DNA of 64,000 nt from Novosphingobium sp. GTDB taxonomy: Bacteria > Pseudomonadota > Alphaproteobacteria > Sphingomonadales > Sphingomonadaceae. The position numbers and the translations under genes are program-made. Positions 17,192-26,361 of the stretch are shown piece by piece. Every line of letters begins with the position of its first letter. Position 1 is the first letter of the stretch. The notes under the pieces were generated by a model, which worked only from the letters and a program-made list of their open reading frames with translations, did no database searches and had not been told where the DNA came from. The stretch is from NCBI GenBank assembly GCA_017744735.1, contig JAGIAR010000004.1:186001-250000 (forward strand), read 5' to 3'.

Positions 17192-18276
17192 GAGTGCCGG
17201 GAGTGGGCCCTCGAATCAGGCAGGGCGTCGGTCAGGCGCGAAACGCCGGCGGTTTCCGCGCGCGGGGCTCCGAAGGCAGGAGCCTCGTCGGCCATCGTTT
17301 CGCTTACCCGCACGCGGGCGCGCAGATCGACGAACCGGACACCGGGAACCGGCTTCAGCGTGATCGTTTCGCCCGGGCTGGCGGTGAAGCTTTCGCCGTC
17401 CATGATCACGTTGCTGATGCCCTCGCCGAAGCGGATCTCGTTGCCGGGGGTCAGGCTCAGGCCGGGGAAACGCGCCTGGGCAAGCTGGCCCTTGAGTCCG
17501 GTCCAGACCATTCGCGCCACCGCCGAGCGGCTGCGCTCGAGCGCGATCAGCGACAGCGTACCCGGCCAGCTGCGCGGCGTGCGGCCCCACAACACGAGGT
17601 GCTGCAGCGTGCTGACCATCAGGATCTGGTAGCGTCCGCGCAGCCGTCGCCCCCCTACGCAGACGTCGGACTCGACCGGCGGGGGAGGCAGGAAGCGCGC
17701 GCCCCAATCGGTCAGCACGGAGATCACCCCACAGATCAGGGTGAGGAAATGCGCGAGCCAGGTCGGCATGCCGAGCGAATAGAGATTGTGGCGGCACCAC
17801 AGCATCAGGTCCGCGAGCGAGCCGGCGGCCAGGAACATGCCCATGGTCGGGCGCTCGCCGGCGCCGGTCGACAGGCTGATGAGCTGACGAGTCGCGAGAT
17901 AATCGCACATGCCGTTCTCGACGATCGCGACCACCCGCTGCAGCGAGCGCAGCGGATCGCCGGTCGCGCCCATGTCCTTCGCGATGATATTGGTGCGCCC
18001 GCCCGGAATCAGCGCGATCGGGGGAAGCTTCCAGTCCGGCCCGTCTTCCGCGTAGAGTTCGGTCAGCACGGCCTGGATCGTTCCGTCGCCGCCGTTGATC
18101 ACCAGAAGGTCCGGGCGCGCCGCGGCGATCCGGTCGAGCGCCGGGCGAAGTGCGGAAAGATTCGAGACTTCGACGTTCATCACGTCTTGGCGTGAAGCGC
18201 AGTACTCCCGGATGCGCGGGAGATGCTGCCGATTCCCGCTCGAATTCGGGTTCGACAGGACGGCAATCAACGACAT
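17188..18276 (-). CDS. diacylglycerol/sphingolipid-type lipid kinase
   Basis: 362 residues in the DAGK_cat/YegS/ceramide-kinase fold. The NPNSSGN motif opens the protein, INGGDGTIQAVL (GGDGT at 62-66) is the nucleotide loop, and IPGGRTNIIAKD is the second conserved loop. It phosphorylates a lipid hydroxyl with ATP at the inner membrane. ATG 18276 was chosen because AAGGGGG lies 10 bases upstream; a GTG two codons earlier is possible. First gene of the five-gene cluster. Substrate could be diacylglycerol or, in a sphingomonad, ceramide. Confidence 0.85.
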   Translation of the reverse strand: MSLIAVLSNPNSSGNRQHLPRIREYCASRQDVMNVEVSNLSALRPALDRIAAARPDLLVINGGDGTIQAVLTELYAEDGPDWKLPPIALIPGGRTNIIAKDMGATGDPLRSLQRVVAIVENGMCDYLATRQLISLSTGAGERPTMGMFLAAGSLADLMLWCRHNLYSLGMPTWLAHFLTLICGVISVLTDWGARFLPPPPVESDVCVGGRRLRGRYQILMVSTLQHLVLWGRTPRSWPGTLSLIALERSRSAVARMVWTGLKGQLAQARFPGLSLTPGNEIRFGEGISNVIMDGESFTASPGETITLKPVPGVRFVDLRARVRVSETMADEAPAFGAPRAETAGVSRLTDALPDSRAHSRHS

Positions 18277-18595
18277 AGGCACGAGGCCCCCTTACAAACA
18301 CTGCTGCCGTTCCGACCCCCACGATCGATGCGGCAATCTTTGTCGACGATCAGCGCCCGTCCAGTCACAACCGGGTCCCATTCGGACCGAGGCGCCTTTA
18401 GCCGGCTGCCCGCGGAAGTGCTTAGCGCGCGGAGCCTTTCACCAACTGAAACCAAAATGAAAGAAAAACCCGAAACCGTCATACGATGAACCACTTGGTG
18501 TGCCGAAAAGGCATCAGCAAGTGTGGCAAAAATGCCAATGTGTCGTATGGTGGGGAATCCGCGCCCGGCGGAAATCGGGTGTCCCGTCGCTGTGG
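18277..18595. other. 319-base intergenic region with nested inverted repeats
   Basis: No gene is seen. The segment is upstream of the lipid-kinase operon and downstream of dcd, and is locally AT-richer around 18440-18540. Between 18479 and 18549, CATACGA and TCGTATG enclose two small hairpins: TGCC-GAAAA-GGCA (18501-18513) and TGGCA-AAAA-TGCCA (18524-18537). This could be the dcd terminator region or a structured leader of the operon. Confidence 0.5.
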
Positions 18596-19150
18596 TCAGA
18601 GCTTGGGCAGGGTAACTCCGGTCTGGCCCATGTATTTGCCTGCCCGGTCGGCGTAGCTCTGCTCGCAGGGCTCATTGCCCTGGAGGAACAGGAATTGGCA
18701 CGCGCCTTCGTTGGCGTAGATCTTCGCCGGCAAGGGAGTGGTGTTGGAGAATTCCAGCGTCACATGGCCTTCCCATTCGGGCTCGAGCGGAGTGACGTTC
18801 ACGATGATCCCGCAGCGGGCGTAGGTCGACTTGCCCAGGCAGATCACCAGCACGTCGCGCGGGATGCGGAAATATTCCACCGTGCGGGCCAGGGCGAAGC
18901 TGTTGGGGGGAATTACGCAGACATCGGTCTGCACATCGACGAAGCTGGTCGGCGAGAAATCCTTCGGATCGACCACCGCGCTGTGAACGTTGGTGAAGAT
19001 CTTGAACTCGTCGGCGACCCGCGCATCGTAGCCATAGGACGAAAGGCCGTAGGAAATGCAGCCGTCGCGCTGCTGGCGCTCCACGAAGGGCTCGATCATC
19101 GCGCTGTGGCGCGCTTCTTTCCGGATCCACCGGTCGCTGAGAATCGACAT
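18596..19150 (-). CDS. dcd: dCTP deaminase
   Basis: Deaminates dCTP to dUTP, feeding dTMP synthesis. It has the standard 184-residue length, starting MSILSDRWI. The catalytic-site region [10 protein letters not shown], the trimer/nucleotide segment [10 protein letters not shown] with the Arg and Cys, and the general-base Glu in [14 protein letters not shown] are all present. It is transcribed away from the divergent histidine kinase and is a stand-alone gene. Confidence 0.96.
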   Translation of the reverse strand: MSILSDRWIRKEARHSAMIEPFVERQQRDGCISYGLSSYGYDARVADEFKIFTNVHSAVVDPKDFSPTSFVDVQTDVCVIPPNSFALARTVEYFRIPRDVLVICLGKSTYARCGIIVNVTPLEPEWEGHVTLEFSNTTPLPAKIYANEGACQFLFLQGNEPCEQSYADRAGKYMGQTGVTLPKL

Positions 19151-19287
19151 GCGCGTGTGATTCCCGACTCCCGCGGCGTGGGCAAGGGGCGCGTGGTGGA
19201 TTGTCCACCGGGGGCCTCTCGCAAGTGCGATATCGATCTGTTAGTCACCCCGCGATAGAGGCTTTTCCGACCAACCCGACAGGCAGG

Positions 19288-20598
19288 ATGCAAGACCAAC
19301 CTTCGACAGGCCGGCGTCCCGCCCTGCGCATCCGCTCCCGGGCCCCGGTGCTCGTTGCGATCGGCGCCACGCTGCTCGCGCTCGGGCTTGCAATCGGCCA
19401 AACGATCGTATCGCAGCGCGCGGCGCGGGTCGAAGGACGCGCAAGCAGCGACGCGTTGCTGGCGATGCACGAAGTGCTGGAAGCAACGCTCGACGCCGAG
19501 ACCGGCCAGCGCGGCTATCTGCTGACCCACAAGATTGCCTATCTCGAACCTTACGCCGACGCGCGCCGACGCCTCGACGCCTCGTTGAAAAAGCTGCGTA
19601 CGATCCTCCACGCGACGCCTGGCGACCAGGACGACCGGACGCTGGAACGTCTGTCGGCGCTGATCGGCGCCAAGGTTGCCGAACTCGATCGCACGATTGC
19701 CCTCACCCGCGCGGGCCGCAATGCCGAGGCCCTTGCCCTGGTGGACCGGGACGTCGGCAAGCGGGAAATGGATACAATTCGTATCGAAGCGCGCCGGCTG
19801 ATGGACCAGAAGCGGGATTCACGACTGACCTCGGTCGCCCGGATCAACCGGCTGGAGGCGAATCTGCTGCCGCTGATCGGCGTGCTGGGGCTGATGACCC
19901 TCGGGCTGGTGGTGCTGGCGATGGTGACCGAGCAACGGCGTGCGGCTGCCGCGGCGGAGGCGGAGCAGGCCGAGGCGTTGCGTGCGGCGAACGAGCGCGT
20001 CAACCTGCTTGCGCGCGAATTGAACCACCGGGTCAAGAACCTGTTCTCGGTCATTCTCTCGATCGTTTCGCTTTCCGCGCGCGGGAATGCCCCGCGCGAC
20101 GTGATGATCGAAGATATCCGCGCGCGCATCCGCGCGCTCGCGCTCGCCCATTCCGCCACCCAGGGCGGCGACGGCAACGAGGCGATCGATCTGCGGACGA
20201 CCATCGCCGCAACGCTCGAGCCCTATGCGCTCAACAACGGCGAGCGGGTGAGCATCGCGGGGCCGGATGTCGCTGTGCCCGTGCGCATGGTCACCCCGAT
20301 CGGCCTGATCGTGCATGAACTGGCCACCAACGCCGCCAAATACGGTGCCTTCTCCGCCGAAGGGGGAAAGGTGCGCGTATCGTGGGAACTGGTGCCAGGC
20401 CCGCAGGGCGGCGCGTTGGTCCGGCTCGCTTGGCGGGAGGAAGGCGGCCCGCCACCGGCCGTGCCAGCGGGCACCACGGAGGCGAGCGGCTTCGGCACCC
20501 GGATGATCGCGCTGGCGGTGAGCCAGCTGGGCGGCAGGCTCGAACGGCATTGGCCGGCAGCGGGAGCCATTGCACATTTCGAATTTCCGGTTAGTTGA
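19288..20598 (+). CDS. CHASE3-domain HWE/HisKA_2-type sensor histidine kinase
   Basis: 436 residues from ATG 19288 (AGGCAGG ribosome site). TM1 is at about 19-42, an extracytoplasmic CHASE3-like helical sensor at 43-190 (AETGQRGYLLT motif) and TM2 at about 193-213. The dimerisation/phosphoacceptor helix has His237 in ELNHRVKNL, followed by an HATPase with the N-box HELATNAAKYGA. The HRVKN box is typical of the alphaproteobacterial families that work in the general stress response or with stand-alone receivers. The next gene, 18 bases away, is a receiver and its likely partner. Confidence 0.9.
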   Translation: MQDQPSTGRRPALRIRSRAPVLVAIGATLLALGLAIGQTIVSQRAARVEGRASSDALLAMHEVLEATLDAETGQRGYLLTHKIAYLEPYADARRRLDASLKKLRTILHATPGDQDDRTLERLSALIGAKVAELDRTIALTRAGRNAEALALVDRDVGKREMDTIRIEARRLMDQKRDSRLTSVARINRLEANLLPLIGVLGLMTLGLVVLAMVTEQRRAAAAAEAEQAEALRAANERVNLLARELNHRVKNLFSVILSIVSLSARGNAPRDVMIEDIRARIRALALAHSATQGGDGNEAIDLRTTIAATLEPYALNNGERVSIAGPDVAVPVRMVTPIGLIVHELATNAAKYGAFSAEGGKVRVSWELVPGPQGGALVRLAWREEGGPPPAVPAGTTEASGFGTRMIALAVSQLGGRLERHWPAAGAIAHFEFPVS

Positions 20599-20616
20599 GG
20601 GCACGAGGTCAGGCTA

Positions 20617-21072
20617 ATGTATACCCCAGCTCCGCTTTCCTTCCCCGCCCTGCGTGGCGGTGGACTGTCGTCTGCACCGATCGGTGGCAACGGGCGGAAC
20701 AGGTTCGGCGAACGTCTGCTGGGCAAGCATGTGCTGATCGTCGAGGACGAGGCGCTGCTGGCGCTCGAACTTGAGCTGGCTTTCGCCGACGAAGGTGCCG
20801 AGATCGTCGGCCCGGCGCTGTCGCTGTCGCACGGGGTGATGCTGGTCGAGTCCACTCCGCAGATCGACTGCGCGGTGCTCGATGTCGATCTGGGCGGGCG
20901 GGACGTATTCCCGATCGCCCATGCGCTGGAGAAGCGCAGCATTCCGTTCGTGTTCCATACCGCGCATGCGCGGGCGAGCACGCTGTCGACGCTGTTCCCG
21001 CGCAGCGAAACGGTGGTGAAGCCGGCGCGGCCGGAAGATCTGGTGATCCGCCTCGCGCGGCTCATGCTGTGA
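20617..21072 (+). CDS. single-domain response regulator
   Basis: 151 residues: a 35-residue Pro/Gly-rich lead, then one receiver domain. The acidic pair is Glu43/Asp44 (IVEDEALLA), the phosphoacceptor Asp89 in CAVLDVDLGG, the Thr switch in FHTAHA and the Lys in VVKPAR. There is no output domain, so it acts by protein contact or as a phosphate sink. It is almost certainly phosphorylated by the kinase immediately upstream. Confidence 0.9.
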   Translation: MYTPAPLSFPALRGGGLSSAPIGGNGRNRFGERLLGKHVLIVEDEALLALELELAFADEGAEIVGPALSLSHGVMLVESTPQIDCAVLDVDLGGRDVFPIAHALEKRSIPFVFHTAHARASTLSTLFPRSETVVKPARPEDLVIRLARLML

Positions 21073-21091
21073 AGCGCGCCGCCCCGCGGCT

Positions 21092-22090
21092 CTAGGCGGC
21101 GTGATAGGCGCGGAACCACTCGACGAATTTCGGAATGCCTTCCTCGATCGGCGTGGTCGGCTCGTAACCGAGATCGCGGCGGATTGCCTCGATATCGGCA
21201 TAGGTCGCGGGAACGTCGCCCGGCTGCATATCGAGCATTTCCAGCGTCGCGGTTCTGCCGCAGGCCGCTTCGATCAGCCCGATGACCTTCATCAGCGGCT
21301 CCGAGCGGTTATTGCCGATATTGTAGAGCGCGTGCGGCTTGGTGCTGCCCCCCGCCTTCTGCGCGCCATCGTCGGCCGGCGGGTTGTCGAGCACAGCGAC
21401 CACGCCCGCCACGATGTCGTCGATATAGGTGAAGTCGCGGTACATATCGCCGTGGTTGAACACCTGGATCGGCCGCCCCGCGAGGATCGCCGAGGTGAAC
21501 TTCCACAGCGCCATGTCGGGCCGGCCCCACGGGCCATAGACGGTGAAGAAACGCAGGCCGGTGAGCGGAATGCGATAGAGATGCGCATAGCTTTCGCTCA
21601 TCAATTCGTTGGCGCGCTTGGTTGCGGCGTAGAGCGAAACCGGGTGGTCGGCCCGGTCCTCGACCGCGAAGGGCAGCTTGTCGTTGCCGCCGTAGACCGA
21701 GCTCGAGCTGGCATAGACAATGTGCGGGATCGCGCGATGACGAGCTAGCTCGAGCAGGTTGAGATGGCCGACCAGGTTCGAACTCGCGTAATCGTGCGGA
21801 GCGTCGATCGAGTGGCGCACTCCGGCTTGCGCGCCAAGATGGATGATCGCGTCGAACTCGAGCGCCGCCAGCGCCTCTTCCAGCATGAAGCGGTCCGAGA
21901 AGTCGAGCTGGATGAAGGAAAAGCGATTGCCGCCCGCGCCGACCAGCCGGGCCAGCCGCGCCTGCTTGAGCGCAACCGCGTAATAGGCATTGAGGCTGTC
22001 GATCCCGACCACCCTGTCGCCGCGCGCGAGCAGCCGCTCGCACAGCGCCGCACCGATGAAGCCCGCGGCCCCGGTTACCAGAATTCGCAT
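21092..22090 (-). CDS. UDP-glucuronate 4-epimerase type NAD-dependent epimerase
   Basis: 332 residues, extended SDR fold. NAD loop is GAAGFIGAAL (residues 7-16), SSSVYGGNDKLPF carries the catalytic Ser, and the YAATKRANE segment supplies Tyr and Lys. The LPF and FTVYGPWGRPDMA blocks match UDP-glucuronate epimerases, giving UDP-galacturonate for surface polysaccharide or lipid. UDP-glucose epimerase is less likely. It neighbours an exopolysaccharide-priming transferase 1.4 kb away. Confidence 0.9.
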   Translation of the reverse strand: MRILVTGAAGFIGAALCERLLARGDRVVGIDSLNAYYAVALKQARLARLVGAGGNRFSFIQLDFSDRFMLEEALAALEFDAIIHLGAQAGVRHSIDAPHDYASSNLVGHLNLLELARHRAIPHIVYASSSSVYGGNDKLPFAVEDRADHPVSLYAATKRANELMSESYAHLYRIPLTGLRFFTVYGPWGRPDMALWKFTSAILAGRPIQVFNHGDMYRDFTYIDDIVAGVVAVLDNPPADDGAQKAGGSTKPHALYNIGNNRSEPLMKVIGLIEAACGRTATLEMLDMQPGDVPATYADIEAIRRDLGYEPTTPIEEGIPKFVEWFRAYHAA

Positions 22091-22157
22091 CGATGGGCTC
22101 CCGTCATGCGGGGCATATAGCCCAGATCGGCTGACGCGTGGTTAATTCCGGGCGTCG

Positions 22158-23048
22158 CTAACCGTGGAGAAATTCGTAGCGGAACGCGTCCCCGTCGCGC
22201 TTGACGTAGCCGGCCGAGCTGCGCCGGAAATGAGCCGGGAAACAGATCGTGTCGGTATCGGCTACCCGTTCCATCGTTGCCTTGCGCACCTTGCTGGCGA
22301 GCGGTGCGTCGGCATCGAAGGCGAAGGGCAGATCGTGGCGGATCAGCTGGACCGGATGATGGATCACATCGCCCCAGAAGATTCCCGGAGCGCCGCCCGC
22401 CTGGGCATTGACCGTGCAGCAGCCGGGCGAGTGGCCGGCAGCGGGTTCTAGCCAGATGCCATCGCCGATTTCCCGGTGGACCACGGTGTCCTCTTCCACG
22501 ATCTCGCCCTGTCCGGCCTCCATCACCGGAACGATCGAATCGAGGAAGGCCTCGTTATGCAGTTCCTCGCCCGGCGGCCCCTCGCGGAAATAGTCGAAGT
22601 CGCGTCGGCTGAAGACATACCGCGCCTTGGGAAAGGTCGGCACCCATTTGCCGTTATCGAGCCGCGTGTTCCAGCCGACGTGATCGAAATGGAGATGGGT
22701 GCACATCACCAAGTCGATGTCGCCCGGCTCGAAGCCCGCAGCGCGCAGGTTTTCGAGATAGTCGGTGTCGAGCTGGTTCACTTCGGGCAGGCCGCGGCTC
22801 TTGTGGTTGCCGCAGCAGGTGTCGATCAGGATCCTGCGTCCATCGAGCTCGATCACCCAGCTGTGGACCGAAAAGGTCATCAAGCAGGTCTCGGGATCCG
22901 GAAAGATTTCGTCCGGCTGCTCATACCAACCCATCAGCCGCGCGAGGTCGGCCGCGGTGGTGCCCGGAAGCTGGCTCAGCAGCGGCACCGGGCTGTCCAT
23001 TTCGTGGATCTTGTGCACGGTCATCCGGCCCAGCTGCAGTGGTTGCAT
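22158..23048 (-). CDS. metallo-beta-lactamase fold hydrolase
   Basis: 296 residues. The dinuclear metal site is visible as THLHFDHVGW (His118, His120, Asp122, His123), a later His in AAGHSPGC, the bridging Asp in FWGDVIHH and a C-terminal His in CFPAHF. Closest in style to lactonase/quorum-quenching-like or glyoxalase II-like hydrolases, which are hard to tell apart by eye. Stand-alone gene; substrate not assigned. Confidence 0.88.
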   Translation of the reverse strand: MQPLQLGRMTVHKIHEMDSPVPLLSQLPGTTAADLARLMGWYEQPDEIFPDPETCLMTFSVHSWVIELDGRRILIDTCCGNHKSRGLPEVNQLDTDYLENLRAAGFEPGDIDLVMCTHLHFDHVGWNTRLDNGKWVPTFPKARYVFSRRDFDYFREGPPGEELHNEAFLDSIVPVMEAGQGEIVEEDTVVHREIGDGIWLEPAAGHSPGCCTVNAQAGGAPGIFWGDVIHHPVQLIRHDLPFAFDADAPLASKVRKATMERVADTDTICFPAHFRRSSAGYVKRDGDAFRYEFLHG

Positions 23049-23470
23049 AATGTTCTCCTCTCCGTTGCAGCCGGTCTAGCCTGTCCTCATCCACCTTGCC
23101 AGCGCGACCCGCTTTCGGGAGGGCCCTTCGGCGGCACGGCGCGAAATGCGATTACGCGGTTGCAGCATGGGACGAACGGTAAGTTTTGACGGAACATTTA
23201 GCACTTTATCCTCTTATTTATGTGGGGGTTTTCGTGCTCCCTCGGTGATTTGGATAAAGGCCCTGCAGCAAGATGAGGGCTGGACGTTCGTTCTTATTCG
23301 TTGTAAAAACAAGACGATACAACGGTCCCCGGGGAGTTGGCTGGAAGGCTTGGATCAAAGCGCCGTGGCAAATATCGCTAAAGTCCCATTTACCGTGCGT
23401 TGTTACCAACCGGAATGGGATATAGGCTAACAAAAGTTTCCATGGTGCAGTGCAGCAGCGGGTGTGACCA
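23049..23470. other. 422-base AT-richer intergenic leader
   Basis: No convincing gene is seen; short open frames on both strands lack ribosome sites and family resemblance. Base composition from about 23170 to 23450 is clearly lower in G+C than the flanks. A possible promoter is TTGACG (23186-23191) with TATCCT (23207-23212), but the 15-base spacer is short. That would give the sugar transferase a leader of about 250 bases, a place for regulation of polysaccharide synthesis. Confidence 0.5.
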
Positions 23471-24928
23471 ATGGATGGAAGTGAACGGGCCTTGCCGTCC
23501 CCTTCTGCGGCATGGGCTGCAGACTACTTCGACTCCCCCCTCTCGGAGGTGGGCAAGATCGATCCTTCGGCGATCGAGGCGCGACTCAACCAGCTGCGCG
23601 CGATCAAGTTCAAACGCCGGGTCTTCGGTCTGGCGCTGATCGCTTCCGATGCCGTCGCGGGGTTCGCGGCGGTGGCGCTGGGTCAGGTTTCCTACGGCGA
23701 TACGATCGATTTCGGCTCCGCGCTGGCCACCGCCGCGGTGTGCTTTCCGGTCTATTTCCTTGCTGCGCTCCAGACCGCGGCGCACAATCCGGGGGTCGCC
23801 CGTCGTACCGGCGACAGCATAAGGACCGCCGGGATAGCCTTCCTCGTCACCACGGCGATCTTCTTCGGGGCGCTGTTCGTGGCCAAGATCGGCGCTTCGG
23901 TCTCGCGGGTCCAGGTGGGCCAGACGGTGGCCTATTGCCTCTTGTTCGGCACGCTCGGGAGGATCGTGATCGCCCGGCGGTTCCGCCGCTCATTGGGCGT
24001 GCAGCCCTATGCCGATCTGTGCATCTATGACGAAGTGCCGCTGTCGCCGGCACGCGGGCGCGGGGCGATCCGCGCCAGCGACGCGGGCCTGGAACTGAAC
24101 CTTGGTCGTCCTGAAATGGTTGCGCGGCTCGGCGATCTGGTGCGCGGTATGGACCGCGTGGTGGTCCATTGCCCGCCCGAGAAGCGCGAGGCGTGGTCGC
24201 GCGCGCTGAAATGCGTCGACATCCGCTCCGAGATCGTGATGCCCGAACTGACCCGGCTGATGCCGCTCGACATCCGCTATCGCAGCGGGGAAGTCAGCCT
24301 GGTGCTCGCGAATGGGCCGCTGCGCTGGCACCAGAGCTGCACCAAGGACATCTTCGATTACACTGTGGCCGGGCTCGCGTTCATCGCCACGGCACCGCTG
24401 ATGCTGGTGATCGCGTTGGCGGTGAAGCTCGAAAGCAAGGGGCCCGCGCTGTTCGTGCAGGAACGCATCGGCCTCGGCAACCGGCGCTTCCGAATCTGGA
24501 AGTTCCGGACCATGCGGGCCGACCGCGCCGATCACCACGGCACGATTTCCACCCGGCGCGACGACGATCGCGTGACCAAGGTCGGCCGTTTCCTGCGCCG
24601 CACCAGCCTCGACGAGCTGCCGCAACTGTTCAACGTCCTCGCCGGACAAATGAGCATTGTCGGCCCGCGTCCGCACGCGGCCGGATCGCGCGCGGACGAG
24701 TTGCTGTTCTGGGACATCGACCAGCGCTACTGGCATCGCCATTCGGTCAAGCCGGGCATAACCGGACTTGCCCAGATCCGCGGTTTCCGGGGCACCACGG
24801 TCAAGCGCGACGATCTCGAGCAGCGGCTCTACGCCGATCTCGAATATGCGGCGAACTGGTCGCTGCTGAACGATCTGCGGATCATCGTGCAGACCTTCGG
24901 GGTGCTCCTGCACCGCAACGCCTACTGA
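23471..24928 (+). CDS. exopolysaccharide-priming polyprenyl glycosylphosphotransferase
   Basis: 485 residues. The N-terminal half has about four hydrophobic segments (45-180) and a CoA-binding-like soluble part. The C-terminal 200 residues are a bacterial sugar transferase domain (WcaJ/PssY/GelB type). A membrane-hairpin segment is followed by [21 protein letters not shown], then [14 protein letters not shown] and SIVGPRPHA with the catalytic Asp/Glu region. It transfers a sugar-1-phosphate to undecaprenyl phosphate, starting a surface polysaccharide. No other assembly genes follow directly, so the rest of the locus is elsewhere. Confidence 0.92.
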   Translation: MDGSERALPSPSAAWAADYFDSPLSEVGKIDPSAIEARLNQLRAIKFKRRVFGLALIASDAVAGFAAVALGQVSYGDTIDFGSALATAAVCFPVYFLAALQTAAHNPGVARRTGDSIRTAGIAFLVTTAIFFGALFVAKIGASVSRVQVGQTVAYCLLFGTLGRIVIARRFRRSLGVQPYADLCIYDEVPLSPARGRGAIRASDAGLELNLGRPEMVARLGDLVRGMDRVVVHCPPEKREAWSRALKCVDIRSEIVMPELTRLMPLDIRYRSGEVSLVLANGPLRWHQSCTKDIFDYTVAGLAFIATAPLMLVIALAVKLESKGPALFVQERIGLGNRRFRIWKFRTMRADRADHHGTISTRRDDDRVTKVGRFLRRTSLDELPQLFNVLAGQMSIVGPRPHAAGSRADELLFWDIDQRYWHRHSVKPGITGLAQIRGFRGTTVKRDDLEQRLYADLEYAANWSLLNDLRIIVQTFGVLLHRNAY

Positions 24929-24937
24929 TCTGCAGGG

Positions 24938-26356
24938 CTAGTCCACCCCGGGATCCGCCTGCCACGCGCCACCGAGCGCCTTGTAGAGCGCGATGGCGGA
25001 ATCCGCCATGGTCACGCGCGCATCGGTCTCCTTGCGCTCCGCCGCGGCAAGCCGCAGCCGGGCCTGATCGAGCTGCATGCGGCTGGTCTCTCCCCGCTCG
25101 AACAGCATCCGGGCCAAGCCATAGGCGGCCTGCTCGCGCGCCAGCGAAGCATGGACGTTGGGCCGGGCGCCGATGCTGGCGGCAAACCGGTTGGCCGCGC
25201 CCTCGGTCTCGTTCAAAGCCTTGACGAGCACCCCCTCGTAGGCGGCAGCCTTCTGGTCTGCGCGCGCATCGGCCGCGCGGATTTGGGCGCGTACCCGGCC
25301 CATGGTGAAAATCGGCCAGTGGAAGCTCGGTCCCACCGAATAGCGCAGGCTTCCGTCCGAAGGCAGATCTTCGGGATGCTGCGCCTGCACCCCAACGCTG
25401 CCGATCAGGCTGATGCGGGGATAGAGATCGGCCTTCGCGACGCCGACTCCCGCGGTCGCGGCGGCGAGCTCCTGCTCGGCGGCGCGGATGTCGGGCCGCC
25501 GCTCGAGCAAATCCGAGCGGATCCCGGCGGCGATCGTGCTCGGCGCGATCGGCACCTTCCCGGTGTTCGCCAAGAGGCCCGGCACCAGATCCTCCGGCGC
25601 CACGCCGACCAGCGCGGCCAGACGATAGGCAGCGCCCGACACAGCGCTTTCGGCCTGCATCAGCGCGGCCTTGCGCGCCTCGCGGTCGGCGACCGCCTGG
25701 TCCGCATCGAGTTTGGCGCCCTCGCCCTGTTGGTAGCGCAGCGTTGAAAGTTCCGCGATGCTCGCGCCCGCGTCGTATTCGGCCTGCGCAGCCGCGCGAT
25801 TTTCCTGCGCCTGACGGAACTCCACATAGGTGCGAGCGATCTCGGCGGTCAGCGAGACGATCGCATCGCGCCGCGACCAGCCGATGGCGGCCTCCTGTCC
25901 CCGCGCCTGCTCGATCGTGCGGCTGGTGCGGCCCCACAAATCGATCTCCCAGCTCGCATCGAAGCCCGCGTCGATCAGCGGATAGGTCGGATCGAAACCG
26001 GGAATCCTGCCAATCGGAATCTGGCCGTTCTCGCTCACCTTGTTGAGCGTGCCGCTGGCGGTGGCGTTGACGGTCGGGCCGCGCCCGCCCTCGGCCGCCT
26101 CGCGCAGCGCGCGGGCCTCGGCGATGCGGGCGGTAGCCTGCCGCAGGTCGGGGCTGGCAGCGAGTGCCTGCTCGATCAGGGCGGTGAGTACGGGATCGCC
26201 GAACTGCTCCCACCATTTTGCCTCGACCGGCGCGGTCGCGACCGGCTCGACCCAGTCGTGCGCCGCCCCGGTGATTTGCGGGCGGTGATAATCCGGGCCG
26301 ACCGTGCATGCGGTCAGCGCGGCAAGCGGGAGGAGGAAAAGCGGGCGCAGACGCAT
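24938..26356 (-). CDS. NodT/OprM-type outer-membrane efflux lipoprotein
   Basis: 472 residues, TolC-like family. A lipoprotein signal ends LTAC (Cys17) followed by TVGPDYHRP, the classic NodT start. Two outer-membrane efflux repeats follow, with long Ala-rich helices and YPLIDAGFDASWEIDLWGR-like beta signatures. It forms the exit duct for the exporter encoded just upstream in the same direction: it starts five bases after the second permease stop and has a GGAG ribosome site. E. coli ybh lacks a dedicated duct gene, so this is an addition. Confidence 0.93.
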   Translation of the reverse strand: MRLRPLFLLPLAALTACTVGPDYHRPQITGAAHDWVEPVATAPVEAKWWEQFGDPVLTALIEQALAASPDLRQATARIAEARALREAAEGGRGPTVNATASGTLNKVSENGQIPIGRIPGFDPTYPLIDAGFDASWEIDLWGRTSRTIEQARGQEAAIGWSRRDAIVSLTAEIARTYVEFRQAQENRAAAQAEYDAGASIAELSTLRYQQGEGAKLDADQAVADREARKAALMQAESAVSGAAYRLAALVGVAPEDLVPGLLANTGKVPIAPSTIAAGIRSDLLERRPDIRAAEQELAAATAGVGVAKADLYPRISLIGSVGVQAQHPEDLPSDGSLRYSVGPSFHWPIFTMGRVRAQIRAADARADQKAAAYEGVLVKALNETEGAANRFAASIGARPNVHASLAREQAAYGLARMLFERGETSRMQLDQARLRLAAAERKETDARVTMADSAIALYKALGGAWQADPGVD

Positions 26357-26361
26357 GCGGA

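Noticed and set aside
23146..23433. Short open frames on both strands in the AT-richer gap
   Set aside because: No ribosome site, no recognisable family, and the two frames overlap each other.
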